A stretch of DNA of 64,000 nt from JBEBVQ01 sp037190845 (GCA_037190845.1 JBBCJI010000001.1:62001-126000), one strand, 5' to 3'. Shown: positions 7,569 to 17,689, counted from the first letter of the stretch. The notes: generated by a model not told the origin, from the letters alone. Program-made: numbers and translations.

Positions 7569-8489
7569 TTAATCAAGTTGTGATAACGCTTCTTTCAATA
7601 CGGCTTCGGTTTTTTCTGCGCTCACCTCTTCTTTCACAAATGTTTTACCGGCGACCTGCTCATACAACTCAATGTAGCGTTCGGATATGCCGTTTATCAC
7701 ATCCTCGCTCATATCGGGAATCTGTTGCCCTTCTTTTCCCTGGAATCCGTTTTCCATCAGCCATTCGCGGACAAATTCCTTGGATAATTGTTTCTGGGGT
7801 TCTCCTTTGGCCTGTCTGTCTTCAAAGCCTTCGAGATAGAAATAGCGGGATGAATCGGGAGTATGGATTTCATCAATAAGGTAGATTGTATCCCCGATCT
7901 TTCCGAATTCATACTTGGTATCCACGAGGATCAGGCCACGCTCATTGGCAATTTTCCGGCCGCGCTCAAACAAGGCGCGTGTGTATTGCTCCAGTTGCTC
8001 ATATTCCTTTTCGCTTACCAACCCCTGCCGGATGATCTCTTCGCGGCTGATATCTTCATCGTGCCCTTCATGGGCTTTGGTGGTAGGGGTGATAATGGGT
8101 TGATCGAAATAGTCATTTTCTTTCAGTCCTTCGGGTAGCGGTATGCCGCAAAGCTCCCGTTTCCCGCTTTTATAAGTACGCCAGGCATGGCCGGTGAGGT
8201 TGCCACGGATCACCATTTCCACCGGGTAAGTTTCGCATTTATGGCCTATGGTAACATTAGGAAGTGGTGTGCTGATCTTCCAGTTGGGAACAATGTCGGC
8301 AGTGGCATCCAGAAATTCCGCTGCGATCTGGTTCAGTACCTGTCCCTTATACGGGATGGGGTGGGGCAGGACAACATCAAACGCCGAAATACGGTCGCTG
8401 ACAAGCATTACCAGATACTTGTCGGAAACAGTATAGACGTCGCGTACTTTTCCTTTATAAAAAGCTGTTTGGTTAGGTATTTGTAACAT
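7569..8489 (-). CDS. purC: Phosphoribosylaminoimidazole-succinocarboxamide synthase
   Basis: This 306-residue SAICAR synthetase joins aspartate to CAIR with ATP in de novo purine synthesis. Motifs seen are FYKGKVRDVYTV at the N-terminus (ATP grasp), VSDRISAFDVVLPHPIPYKG near 31-50, PVEMVIRGNLTGHAWRTY, LVDTKYEFGKIGD and DEIHTPDSSRYF. The length fits the longer form of the enzyme common in Bacteroidetes and fungi. It is followed by a long hairpin and then hutU in the same direction. purQ (36.4 kb) and purA (56.1 kb) are elsewhere in the window, so the pathway is scattered. Confidence 0.95.
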   Translation of the reverse strand: MLQIPNQTAFYKGKVRDVYTVSDKYLVMLVSDRISAFDVVLPHPIPYKGQVLNQIAAEFLDATADIVPNWKISTPLPNVTIGHKCETYPVEMVIRGNLTGHAWRTYKSGKRELCGIPLPEGLKENDYFDQPIITPTTKAHEGHDEDISREEIIRQGLVSEKEYEQLEQYTRALFERGRKIANERGLILVDTKYEFGKIGDTIYLIDEIHTPDSSRYFYLEGFEDRQAKGEPQKQLSKEFVREWLMENGFQGKEGQQIPDMSEDVINGISERYIELYEQVAGKTFVKEEVSAEKTEAVLKEALSQLD

Positions 8490-8532
8490 GTACTAAATGA
8501 TTAGACGGCAAATATAGGCTCATCCGGTCATT

Positions 8533-9666
8533 TTATACCAGTTCTTTCAGCTTTTCAATGACGGCATCCACTTCTTCCCTGGTATTATGCCGCGAGAAAG
8601 AAAATCGTATCGGAACCATGCTTTCGGAACGTCCGTTGTATAAAGCTTTAATTACGTGGCTTGTATTATTGGCCCCGCTGCTGCAAGCGCTGCCGCCACT
8701 GACGCAAATGCCCGCCATGTCGAGGTTGAACAGCAACATTTCCGATCTTTCATTTTTTGGAAAAGATACGTTGAGTACTGTGTACAGACAACTGCCGTTT
8801 GTATCTCCGTTGCATAAGATGCCGGGAAAAGTTTCCTGCAGCCGGGTGCACATGTATTGTTTAAGCTCACTGATATATTGACTGTCCTGTTCGAACCGTT
8901 CTGCGGCCATTTCCAGCGCTTTGGCAAATCCTACGATTCCGTACAGGTTTTCGGTACCGGCACGCATGTTGCGTTCCTGGGCGCCACCGCTGATGATCGG
9001 CTGGATGCTGATATTTTCGTTTACATACAACATGCCTACTCCTTTCGGGCCGTGGAATTTATGTCCGGCTGCGCTGGCAAAATGGATATGGAGATTCCGG
9101 AGGTCTACAGGGTAATGACCGATGGTTTGCACCATATCGCAATGAAAAACGGCATTGTATTTTTCACAAAGCTCACCTACTGCCTTTACCTTGAGCAGGT
9201 TGCCGATCTCGTTATTGGCATGCATCAGTGTAACAAGGCATTTACCCGGGGCATTTTTAAGCAGCTCTTCCAGATGTTCGAGCGATACATGTCCTTTGTC
9301 CGTCAGCTTTACGAAACTGCAGGATACAATATTCCGTTTTTCGAGGTGCTCTACCGTATGCAAGGTAGCATGATGCTCCAGCGGAGATGTAATGATATGA
9401 GTGCAGCCCAGATCCCGGACGGCTGCGTGAATCGCAGTATTGCTGCTTTCTGTGCCGCCGGAGGTGAAAAATATTTCACCGGGATTACAGTTCAGTATCC
9501 GTGCTGCCGTTTTGCGCGCATTTTCGATGGCCAGTTTGGTTTCCCGTCCGTAGGAGTATATAGACGACGGGTTGCCGAACTTTTCAGTCAGGTAAGGCAT
9601 CATGGTTTGCAGTACTTCCGGATCAAGGGCGGTAGTGGCGGCATTGTCAAAATAAATACGGCGCAT
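8533..9666 (-). CDS. Cysteine desulfurase (NifS/IscS-type, class V aminotransferase)
   Basis: The 377-residue PLP enzyme removes sulfur from cysteine for Fe-S clusters or tRNA thiolation. It begins RRIYFDNAATTALDPEV and has FGNPSSIYSYGRETK and FFTSGGTESSN. The PLP lysine is in SAAGHKFHGPKG (about residue 203), and the catalytic cysteine loop is SGGSACSSG (about residue 326). The short active loop resembles NifS/IscS rather than SufS. No iscU or iscA is adjacent, so whether it serves Fe-S assembly or another sulfur relay is open. It lies 43 bp upstream of purC and is probably co-oriented without being functionally linked. Confidence 0.9.
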   Translation of the reverse strand: MRRIYFDNAATTALDPEVLQTMMPYLTEKFGNPSSIYSYGRETKLAIENARKTAARILNCNPGEIFFTSGGTESSNTAIHAAVRDLGCTHIITSPLEHHATLHTVEHLEKRNIVSCSFVKLTDKGHVSLEHLEELLKNAPGKCLVTLMHANNEIGNLLKVKAVGELCEKYNAVFHCDMVQTIGHYPVDLRNLHIHFASAAGHKFHGPKGVGMLYVNENISIQPIISGGAQERNMRAGTENLYGIVGFAKALEMAAERFEQDSQYISELKQYMCTRLQETFPGILCNGDTNGSCLYTVLNVSFPKNERSEMLLFNLDMAGICVSGGSACSSGANNTSHVIKALYNGRSESMVPIRFSFSRHNTREEVDAVIEKLKELV

Positions 9667-10315
9667 AGGTAATCAGGCATTTACCATGCAAAATTAAAAA
9701 AAATGAACCGTATAATAACGATTCATTTAATGAGCCAATTAGCTAATGTGCTGATCATTGTTGCCCGGGAAAAGAAAACGTAAACTCCCGGGATTCTTAT
9801 TGGGCAGTTGTCCGATGCATTTATGTAAAGCAAGGGGCTTACTTTTTACAGAAGCAGGAAGTTTATAGGGATGATAATTGTTTGTCCTGAAACATGGAGT
9901 CATCCTGAACCCTGATACGTCGTTGGCGCAATCATCATGCAGTGACACATCCCTCTCAATCTATCTTCAACGGGAGACGATTGCACCTTTGTACCTGCTA
10001 TGCATGCATCCGGCAACGACGTGGTCGTCCCCCATTGAAGGGGGAAGTGAGGGGGATGTAACAGACCGGTAGTGATAGAAAAACTGCTATCGAATCCCAT
10101 GTGTCATTGGTACAAAGGAAGGATCCTGCGTTGTGATTGATTTTCAGTGTTTTGTGGGATGCTTCCTTCTCCAGCATGACAGACGTCTGTTAACCGGATG
10201 ATGTATAACAAACGTTACCGGGTATGGCTATGCCTGCCTTCCCCGACAACAGTGATGTGCTGATTAGCTACTGTATTTCACGAGAGATCATTAGCATAAT
10301 TACCGGTAAAGCGGT
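9667..10315. other. Non-coding stretch with a dispersed hairpin repeat
   Basis: Short overlapping frames on both strands here have no recognisable protein features and no consistent start. The region contains the long imperfect palindrome at 9947-10059. It also contains short words (attagctaatgtgctgat near 9738-9756, partly repeated as gtgctgattagct near 10257) of the kind that recur between Chitinophagaceae genes. Confidence 0.5.
9947..10059. repeat. Dispersed G/C-run palindromic element, copy 1
   Basis: The left arm at 9947-9980 (acatccctctcaat... ending gggagacga) pairs imperfectly with the right arm at 10025-10059 (tcgtccccc... ending gggggatgt). The same organisation, with related arm sequences, occurs at 44897-45003. 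No coding capacity. Confidence 0.6.
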
Positions 10316-11374
10316 CTAATCTGCTGTGCGTATAAGATAGATGAGTGCAGGAAAGTGGTCACTGTACCCATTTTGCCATTGGTTGCCGGAAAAAGAGCGG
10401 TGAGGGTAGCCTTTGTAACGGCCGAAACTATTTTTGAGAAATCCCCGGTCAAACACTTCAGTCCTGTAGTATCGCCATTGTGCGTCATCTTTATGCAGCC
10501 ATCCGGCGCTAAGTATAATCTGATCAAACAGGTTCCAGTTGTCATTATAAGCCAGTGTGCCGACTCCGTTTTTATAGAGACCGAGCCACGGGTTGTATAG
10601 CTTTCCGGCAGTCAGAGCATTTTTGTCCCCGGTGGTGTTCAGCACTTTGGAAATGCTGGTATTTACAGGGTCGTCGTTAAAGTCGCCCATTACTACGATC
10701 CTGGCATCAGGGCTATAGTGCAGTATCGTATCTATTTGGGTTCTGCATACACCCGCAGCGATGGCGCGTAATGGAGCCGAAGCGGCTTCTCCTCCCCTGC
10801 GTGAAGGCCAGTGGTTTACAAATAAATGTATGGTGTCGCCTGCCAGTATTCCCTTTACATATAGAATGTCTCTTGTTCTGCCACCTTTCTGTCCGTTTTG
10901 GCTGATGTCTACAAGCAGAGGACGGGCTTCTATGGGAGTAAAGTACGATGGGTTGTATAGCAGGCCCACATCGATACCCCGCCAGTCGGGACTGTCGAAA
11001 TGTACGATCCGGTATTTACGTTTACTGATCGCCGGTTGCGCAACCAGATCTTCAAGTACCCGTCCGTTCTCAACCTCAGCAACACCGATTATTGCCGGGC
11101 CATCCGGAGTGAATTCGGTTCCCATTTTTTGTATTACAGTAGCCAGGTTATGCAGTTTTTGCTTATAAATGTCTGGTGTGTAATTGTAAGCGCCGCCTGC
11201 GGAAAATTCGTCATCGCCGGGATTAGACGGGTCGTTATCTGTATCGAAGAGATTTTCCAGATTGTAGAATGCAATAACCGTTATCTGGTAATTATTCTTT
11301 TCTGCTTGTACCGGTATGCTGAAAAGACAAATGGAAAGAAGGAGATGGATCAATCTGAACTGCACGATATACAA
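10316..11374 (-). CDS. Secreted endonuclease/exonuclease/phosphatase-family protein
   Basis: The 352-residue protein has a signal peptide (LLLSICLFSIPVQA) followed by a complete EEP fold. Catalytic signatures are IAFYNLENLFDT, the metal-binding Glu in GVAEVENG, VNHWPSRRGG with the catalytic His, VVMGDFNDDP, and the terminal SDHFPALI. EEP enzymes hydrolyse phosphodiester or phosphomonoester bonds in DNA, RNA, phosphoinositides or sphingolipids. This one would act in the periplasm or outside the cell. It is divergent from a TonB receptor plus DUF5689 lipoprotein, a combination suggesting phosphate or nucleic-acid scavenging. The substrate cannot be told from sequence. Confidence 0.85.
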   Translation of the reverse strand: MYIVQFRLIHLLLSICLFSIPVQAEKNNYQITVIAFYNLENLFDTDNDPSNPGDDEFSAGGAYNYTPDIYKQKLHNLATVIQKMGTEFTPDGPAIIGVAEVENGRVLEDLVAQPAISKRKYRIVHFDSPDWRGIDVGLLYNPSYFTPIEARPLLVDISQNGQKGGRTRDILYVKGILAGDTIHLFVNHWPSRRGGEAASAPLRAIAAGVCRTQIDTILHYSPDARIVVMGDFNDDPVNTSISKVLNTTGDKNALTAGKLYNPWLGLYKNGVGTLAYNDNWNLFDQIILSAGWLHKDDAQWRYYRTEVFDRGFLKNSFGRYKGYPHRSFSGNQWQNGYSDHFPALIYLIRTAD

Positions 11375-11506
11375 TTTTTTGCAAAGAAAGAAGAATGCTT
11401 GCTGATGTAAATGTATTGTGCCGGTTGTTTAATGATTTATTAATAGAATCATGGTGTTTAAAGATTTGTTAACCGTAACGTAAAATCCGGCAGGAAACAG
11501 CCACAT

Positions 11507-11514
11507 TACCTTTG
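11507..11514 (+). promoter_or_regulatory. Putative -7 box of the TonB receptor operon
   Basis: TACCTTTG matches TAnnTTTG and lies 26 bp before the ATG at 11541. No clear TTTG is present at the expected -33 distance. Confidence 0.35.
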
Positions 11515-11540
11515 CGGCTGCTTACACAGCAAATACAGTT

Positions 11541-14366
11541 ATGCATATAACCAGACGGGCCGTTCTGATAGCCATCCTTTCTTCTCTTTTCTGTTTTTAT
11601 TCCGGTATTGCGCAGGCACAGGAGGCTTCGGTGACGGGGCGTGTATTGCATCAGGAACATCATACGCCATTGGCCGACATCCAGGTGCGTATGGTACATA
11701 CCCCGGCGTTGGCATATACGGACGGAAACGGACGATTCATTTTTGACCATATTCCCTATGGGGAACATATGTTGGTTGTAGGCGGTAATTATGCCGGGAA
11801 AGATACGCTTCGTTTTACAGTTGACAGGGAACGGGTAGAGTTGGGAGATGTCAGCTTCAATCCCGGGGCCGGAGCGGTTTCTATGCCGGGACAGCAGATA
11901 CCCACCGTAGCCCTCGAAGATAATGATGCCTGGGAAGGGGATGAAGACGGGGCGCAGGGGCAGATGGTAAGCAGTCTGTTGATGGCCTCGCGGGATCCGT
12001 TCCTGAATACGGTAGCGTTTGTATTCGGACAGTATCGCTTCCAGCCACGTGGGTATAATCGTAATCTCCAGCAAGTGTTTATTAATGATGTGCCTGTGAA
12101 TGATATGGAAACAGGGAATGCATTCTGGAATCAGTGGGGCGGCTTGAATGATGTTTTCCGCTCCCGAACCCAGACATATGGTCTGATGCCTTCACCGGAA
12201 GCATTCGGGGATATAAATGGTATGATTTCTTTTGATGCCACTGCGCTTGATCAGCAGAAGCAGACGCGGGTAACTTATTCTCTGGCCAACCGTCAGTATC
12301 GTAACCGTCTAATGGTCACTCATAGCAGCGGGATGAAAAAAGGCGGTTGGGCATATTCCCTGTCTGCATCACGCCGCTGGGCAAAAGAAGGATATGTGGA
12401 AGGTACTTTTTATGACGGTTATTCCTACTATGCAGGAGTTTCCAAATTGCATAAAAATCATCAGTTCAGTCTGACGACATTTGGAGCGCCTACACGAAGG
12501 GGGACGTCCACTTCTTCCATACAGGAGATTTATGAGTTGGCAGGCACCAATTTTTATAATCCCAACTGGGGGTATCAAAATGGGGAGAAAAGAAATGCAC
12601 GTGTGTCAGACAATTTTCAGCCGGTATCTATACTGAATCACAGATATAGCAAGAATGAAAATTTTGCAATATACACATCCGCTGCGTATCAGTTCGGTAA
12701 GAGCCGCTATTCGGGATTGGACTGGTATAACTCGCGCAACCCGCGCCCGGAGTACTACCGCAATCTGCCAAGCTGGATGATATCGGAGTTTAATGATTCT
12801 GAAGCTGCAGATGACATCCGGGAAAAATGGCGTACCGAACCGGAGAAATACGCTCAGATCGACTGGGACCGGATGTATGAAGTGAACTATGCCAATGTGG
12901 AAACCGTGCATGATGCAGACGGTATCGCAGGTAACACAGTACAGGGCAGAAGATCGTTGTATGTTTTGGGGGAAGATGTGGATGATATCCGGAAATGGAC
13001 ATTTAATACACGTGTGGAAAAGAAGTTCGGAGATCGCTTTTCCTTGTTCGGAGGTGCGGCATTTATTCAGCAGCAAACAGAAAGTTACAAAGAAATAGCG
13101 GATTTGCTGGGGGGAGATTTTTATCTGAACCTGAATCCTTTCACATTAAGGTCTGATATACCTTCTGCTTCGATTGGATATTATGATCTTAATACGGCCA
13201 ACAAGCTGTTGCGTGAGGGGGATAAGTATAATTATCATTATCGTTCTTATATCACCAAAAGCTGGCTTTGGGTACAGGGCATATATAAGATCCGCCAGTT
13301 CGACTTTTTTCTTTCCGTACGGGGTGGGTATGATGCATTCCAAAGGCAGGGTATTTTTCAGAATGGCCTTTTCCCCGAAGAATCACATGGACGCAGCCCC
13401 CGTTATGATTTTATGTCTTACGGTATGAAAGGAGGAGTGACATACAAAATGAACGGAAGGAATTACTTCTTCCTGAATGCGGGTATTAATACCGATGCAC
13501 CTCAACTGGAGAAAACATTTATTGCAATCCGCACACGTAATACAGTACTTGATGAACCGAAGCTGCAAATGAGTAAATCGGTTGAGGGGGGGTATCTGTT
13601 GCGTTCGCCGTCATATAGCGCCAGAGTTGGCGGGTATGTGACGGATATCACAAATGCTGTAGACGTGAAGCGGTTTTATAATGACAATCCGGCATATCAG
13701 TCGTTCGGAAATTATTTCATGAGAGGTGTTGCCATGCGTTTTATCGGTACAGAGCTTGCTGTGGAGGCAAAGCTTACCAGCGCGCTTGCTGCTACGGCTG
13801 TAGCAGCGCTTGGCCAGGCATTTTATACGGCTAATCCTTCTGTGAGCATGTATCTGGATAATGATACACTTGCCGTGACAGAGTACCCGGAGGTATACAT
13901 GAAGAATCACTATGTCGCTGCAGGTCCGCAAAGCGCGTATTCGCTCGGGTTGAATTATCGCTCTCCCAAGTATTGGTATGCCAATATCAGGTTCAACTAT
14001 TTTGAACGCAATTATATTAGTATCAACCCTGACCGGCGTACGGCACAGGTGGCTGAGCGGGCAGGTCACGGTTCTCCTGCATTTCATCAGATATTCGATC
14101 AGGAAAAACTGCCGGGTGCATTTACGGCAGATATCTTTTTTGGCAAATCATTCCTGCTGACGAAGGCTCTTAGAAAACTGCCCAGAAATACAATGCTGTA
14201 TCTGAATGCCGGTGTTAACAACCTGCTCAACAACAAGAATATCAGAACCGGTGGGTTTGAGCAGTTACGCTACAATTTCCAGGACAACAGTACGCTCACC
14301 TTTCCGCCGAGATACTTCTACAGTTTCGGAGCAAATTACTTTATCAGTGCCAGTATTAAATTTTAA
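11541..14366 (+). CDS. TonB-dependent outer-membrane receptor with CarboxypepD_reg-like domain
   Basis: The 941-residue protein has a signal peptide (cut after SGIAQAQ). A CarboxypepD_reg-like beta-sandwich at about 28-110 (VTGRVLHQEHHTPLADIQV, TDGNGRFIFDHIPYGEH) is followed by a plug-like region with RGYNRNLQQVFINDVPVNDMETG. A long, aromatic-rich barrel ends in the terminal Phe typical of outer-membrane beta-barrels (SASIKF). It would take up a ligand using the TonB/ExbBD proton-motive system. No SusD partner is present. Instead, its stop codon overlaps the start of a DUF5689 lipoprotein (TAATG). The ligand is unknown. Confidence 0.88.
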   Translation: MHITRRAVLIAILSSLFCFYSGIAQAQEASVTGRVLHQEHHTPLADIQVRMVHTPALAYTDGNGRFIFDHIPYGEHMLVVGGNYAGKDTLRFTVDRERVELGDVSFNPGAGAVSMPGQQIPTVALEDNDAWEGDEDGAQGQMVSSLLMASRDPFLNTVAFVFGQYRFQPRGYNRNLQQVFINDVPVNDMETGNAFWNQWGGLNDVFRSRTQTYGLMPSPEAFGDINGMISFDATALDQQKQTRVTYSLANRQYRNRLMVTHSSGMKKGGWAYSLSASRRWAKEGYVEGTFYDGYSYYAGVSKLHKNHQFSLTTFGAPTRRGTSTSSIQEIYELAGTNFYNPNWGYQNGEKRNARVSDNFQPVSILNHRYSKNENFAIYTSAAYQFGKSRYSGLDWYNSRNPRPEYYRNLPSWMISEFNDSEAADDIREKWRTEPEKYAQIDWDRMYEVNYANVETVHDADGIAGNTVQGRRSLYVLGEDVDDIRKWTFNTRVEKKFGDRFSLFGGAAFIQQQTESYKEIADLLGGDFYLNLNPFTLRSDIPSASIGYYDLNTANKLLREGDKYNYHYRSYITKSWLWVQGIYKIRQFDFFLSVRGGYDAFQRQGIFQNGLFPEESHGRSPRYDFMSYGMKGGVTYKMNGRNYFFLNAGINTDAPQLEKTFIAIRTRNTVLDEPKLQMSKSVEGGYLLRSPSYSARVGGYVTDITNAVDVKRFYNDNPAYQSFGNYFMRGVAMRFIGTELAVEAKLTSALAATAVAALGQAFYTANPSVSMYLDNDTLAVTEYPEVYMKNHYVAAGPQSAYSLGLNYRSPKYWYANIRFNYFERNYISINPDRRTAQVAERAGHGSPAFHQIFDQEKLPGAFTADIFFGKSFLLTKALRKLPRNTMLYLNAGVNNLLNNKNIRTGGFEQLRYNFQDNSTLTFPPRYFYSFGANYFISASIKF

Positions 14367-15847
14367 TGCAACCATATAATCAGCCAACTATTATGAGCAG
14401 CACATCGCGTTTTGCCTTGCTTATCCTGTTTTTTTCTTCCTTTTTCTCTTCCTGTCTGAAGAAGGATTATGAGCGTCCGCCGGATACTACAGGCTACGAT
14501 CCGCAGATTGCCGTAACACATACGCTTCAGGATCTTTTACAGATGAATGTACCATATTCCGGTACCGGTAGTGATACATTCCTTGTGCCTCAGAATGTAT
14601 GGATATCCGGTATTGTTACTGCAGATGACCGGTCGGGCAATCTGTTTAAACGGATTGTGATTGATGACGGCAGTGCAGCATTGACCGTCCTGATTAATGT
14701 GTATAGCCTGTACAATGATTATCCTGTTGGCCGGAAGGTATATATTAACTGCGGTGGTCTGCATCTGGGTTATGAAGGTGGCTTGCCGGTTATCGGAGCC
14801 GGTGTTACAGAGCAATTGGCATTACGTGGTATTGAAGGGGCTCAGCTCGAAAAGCATATCGTAAAAGGAAATGTAGGTAATAAGGTTGTTCCCCAAACGG
14901 TTGATCTGGCTACGGCCAGGTTGGGAAGCCCGGAGTTATTCAACCGTCTTATTACGATCCCGGATGTTCAGTTTGCAGATGCCGGGCTTACCTATACACA
15001 GCCCAACGCTACTTCAAACCGCGATATAAGAGATTGTGATTTCAATACGTTGGTTGTACGCAGCAGTAATTATGCCAAATTTGCAAGTTATGCCTTACCG
15101 GAAGGGAGGGGGAGTATTACCGGTATCTATACTGTTTATATCAGTTCCGGGGGAACAGTTACCCCGCAGCTGGTGATCCGGGACACCAGTGATGTCCAGC
15201 TCAATATGCCGCGCTGTGGCGCCGGGCCGGGAGCGGCTATGGTGAGCATTGATTCATTACGGCTGATGTATACACTGTCCAGCGATTCCATATTAGGTCA
15301 GTATACTATCCGTGGTATTGTGATATCAGACAGGAGATATAAAAATCAAAACGGCCAGAATATAGTGATACAGGACGGAGAAAGAGGGATTGTGGTACGC
15401 TTCAGTACTGCACATACATTTGACCTTGGAGATGAGCTCGAGATCGAATTGGTAGGTGCTTCCCTGAGCGAATACAATAACCTGCTACAGGTCGGACCTC
15501 CTTCTGGCGGTACGTTCCCACCGTCGAGGGCGGTGCGTACAGGAACCGGAAAATCTGTGACGCCGAAGCTGTTGGCCATCTCACAGATCATCGGGTCCGA
15601 TTTTGAAAAGTACGAGTCTACATTGGTGAAAATTATGAATGTAGACATATCCTCAGGCACATATAGCGGCAATAAATCCCTGAAGGATGCCACAAACACC
15701 GCCGGTACATTAAAACTCTATACCATAGCGTCTGCTACTTTTTCGGGAGAAACGGTGCCCTCCCGCAAGGTAAACATTACCGGTATTCTGGGACAATACC
15801 GGGATACCAAACAATTGTCCATCCGTAACACCACAGATGTCGAATGA
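14366..15847 (+). CDS. DUF5689-domain lipoprotein
   Basis: The protein has up to 493 residues. The reading frame opens with an ATG overlapping the receptor stop, but the ATG at 14393 (MSSTSRFALLILFF) gives a better lipoprotein signal with the lipid-modified Cys in SSFFSSC. The DUF5689 region covers roughly residues 45-275 (VWISGIVTADDRSGNLFKRIVIDD, YINCGGLHLGYEGGLPVIG). A second OB/BB2672-like part follows (IRGIVISDRRYKNQNGQNIVIQD). DUF5689 proteins are Bacteroidetes outer-membrane lipoproteins usually encoded beside TonB receptors and secreted nucleases. The gene is translationally coupled to the receptor, which supports a surface complex. Biochemical function is not established. Confidence 0.8.
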   Translation: MQPYNQPTIMSSTSRFALLILFFSSFFSSCLKKDYERPPDTTGYDPQIAVTHTLQDLLQMNVPYSGTGSDTFLVPQNVWISGIVTADDRSGNLFKRIVIDDGSAALTVLINVYSLYNDYPVGRKVYINCGGLHLGYEGGLPVIGAGVTEQLALRGIEGAQLEKHIVKGNVGNKVVPQTVDLATARLGSPELFNRLITIPDVQFADAGLTYTQPNATSNRDIRDCDFNTLVVRSSNYAKFASYALPEGRGSITGIYTVYISSGGTVTPQLVIRDTSDVQLNMPRCGAGPGAAMVSIDSLRLMYTLSSDSILGQYTIRGIVISDRRYKNQNGQNIVIQDGERGIVVRFSTAHTFDLGDELEIELVGASLSEYNNLLQVGPPSGGTFPPSRAVRTGTGKSVTPKLLAISQIIGSDFEKYESTLVKIMNVDISSGTYSGNKSLKDATNTAGTLKLYTIASATFSGETVPSRKVNITGILGQYRDTKQLSIRNTTDVE

Positions 15848-15994
15848 TTGTATCGCTCTGCGGTATTCATATAAACCTAACAGTAAGGAAACATTACGGT
15901 CACATAACAGCGCGACTTTTGTCTTAGCTTATGTATGGCGGATCTCTAATTGCCATGATTTATTAAACCACTAATCAGCTTAATTCTCTTATCA

Positions 15995-17689
15995 ATGAAA
16001 CAGATTTTAACCAAGAGCGTCTTTGTTTCCTGTTTTGCATTTGCAGCTTCTCATGCAGATGCACAGGTGTATCCCTACTTTGTAGATTTTGAGAGGGACA
16101 GCATCAAGGCATATGCCTCAGCTGATCCTGTTACACTTAATGGTATCCGCTGGGTGATGCCCGGTGTTTATCTCGGGGACATGGAGCCCAGTGATCGTAA
16201 AAATGGACTGCATGCTGCACGCGTACGTCTTACCGGCAATACAACTGGTGATAACGGAACGATAACTATGGAAGATGATCTGAGCCAGGGTATTGATACC
16301 GTATCCTTTTATCATGCTATGTACGGCAGCGAAACGGACGGTAAACTGGTAGTTTATTATAGCACCAACCAGGGTGCAAACTGGACAAAGGTGGGTGATA
16401 CGATCACTCCCGGTACGACGCTTACCCGTGCCGCTATTCCTGTACGCACTTCATCGCCTGCTCGGATCAGCATCCGCAAAACAGACGGAACCCCTGCCCG
16501 GATCAATGTTGACGATATTATGATTACAGGGTACAACGATTATGCTACCAATGTGATTGTTACGGATAAAACACCGGTAGGCAGGAACGTATTACTTTCA
16601 ACAAACAAATTGACCATACGCTTCAATGGGCCGGTGGCAAAAGGAACGGGTAACATCGTCCTGCACAACGTTACCGCTGCTACCAACCAGACAATTGATG
16701 TGACCTCTGCGGATGTGAAAGTAACAGCACAGAATCCTGAAGTGGAAGTGGAAGGTATTTCACTTGCTTCCGGTAACAGTTATTATGTGACATTTGATTC
16801 TGCCGCGTTTACATCTGAATCTGTTACGGCACGGAAGAGCACAGGCATATATGAAGACTATATTTGGACGTTTACAGCGATAGATACCGCCACTCCTCCC
16901 GGCCTGCTGAATGAAACCTTTACGAATTGTGCTGCTCCTGATTTTATGGGCCAGTTCCGTTCGTATAGCGTTTCCGGCGCTCAAAACTGGCGGTGCGGTA
17001 CACAAGGACATACGGACGACTTTTCTGTTTATATGAATGGTGGTTTCTCCGGTGGCGCCAATGATAATGAAGACTGGCTGATCACTTCATCTAAACTGGA
17101 TCTGAGCACAGTGGGAAATCCGGTACTTGATTTCTGGACAAAGGTTCGTTTCTCCGGCGCTACTACCAAAGAAATTTTGATCTCGACTGACTATACCGGT
17201 ACGGGGAGCCCTGCCTCAGCCACATGGCAAACTGTCAAAAATATTACCGATGATGTATCCGGCACAGATTGGGTTCCCTTTTCGAATATCCCTTTGGCCA
17301 GCTATAAAGCGACACCTTTTTACCTGGCATTCAAATATGTTTCACTATCTGCCAATAATGCCGCTCAGGAATGGTCACTGGATGATATAGTGATCCGTCA
17401 CGTTTTCCCGGAAAATGTTTCTTCTTATCACGGAAACGGGGTGGATATGAAAGTGCTTGGTTATGCCACTACTTCCGGCATTACACTTTCCGTGACACTG
17501 CCCGAAGCCGCAGACATGAAAACAACGGTATACGATCTCGCAGGCCGGAAGGTATATGAAGAAAACAGCAGGCTGCAGGCCGGTCAGAATATTCATATGC
17601 TGAACGGACTTAACCTGCACCCCGGAATGTATCTGGTACGTACCGGTAACGGAAAGTATAGTGGAATAGTGAAAGCCTTGGTACAATAA
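15995..17689 (+). CDS. Secreted choice-of-anchor-J/SbsA Ig-like protein with T9SS type A sorting domain
   Basis: The 564-residue protein has a signal peptide ending ASHADAQ. The N-terminal part (about 25-185) resembles a jelly-roll domain (FVDFERDSIKAY, IDTVSFYHAMYGSETDG, INVDDIMITGY). Then comes an SbsA-type Ig-like domain (TPVGRNVLLSTNKLTIRFNGPV to WTFTAI), and then a choice-of-anchor J domain (LNETFTNC, NEDWLITSSKLDLS, WSLDDIVIRH). The last 75 or so residues (TTVYDLAGRKVYEEN, HPGMYLVRTGNGKYSG) form a type A T9SS sorting domain. It lies 147 bp after the DUF5689 gene and may be its extracellular partner. Choice-of-anchor domains often bind glycans, but no ligand can be named. Confidence 0.75.
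   Translation: MKQILTKSVFVSCFAFAASHADAQVYPYFVDFERDSIKAYASADPVTLNGIRWVMPGVYLGDMEPSDRKNGLHAARVRLTGNTTGDNGTITMEDDLSQGIDTVSFYHAMYGSETDGKLVVYYSTNQGANWTKVGDTITPGTTLTRAAIPVRTSSPARISIRKTDGTPARINVDDIMITGYNDYATNVIVTDKTPVGRNVLLSTNKLTIRFNGPVAKGTGNIVLHNVTAATNQTIDVTSADVKVTAQNPEVEVEGISLASGNSYYVTFDSAAFTSESVTARKSTGIYEDYIWTFTAIDTATPPGLLNETFTNCAAPDFMGQFRSYSVSGAQNWRCGTQGHTDDFSVYMNGGFSGGANDNEDWLITSSKLDLSTVGNPVLDFWTKVRFSGATTKEILISTDYTGTGSPASATWQTVKNITDDVSGTDWVPFSNIPLASYKATPFYLAFKYVSLSANNAAQEWSLDDIVIRHVFPENVSSYHGNGVDMKVLGYATTSGITLSVTLPEAADMKTTVYDLAGRKVYEENSRLQAGQNIHMLNGLNLHPGMYLVRTGNGKYSGIVKALVQ

Noticed and set aside
8857..9672. 271-residue plus-strand frame
   Set aside because: Antisense to the cysteine desulfurase, which has intact PLP-Lys and active Cys motifs.
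9739..10100. Three overlapping short frames on both strands
   Set aside because: They overlap the dispersed hairpin repeat and conflict with each other; none has a plausible start or motif.
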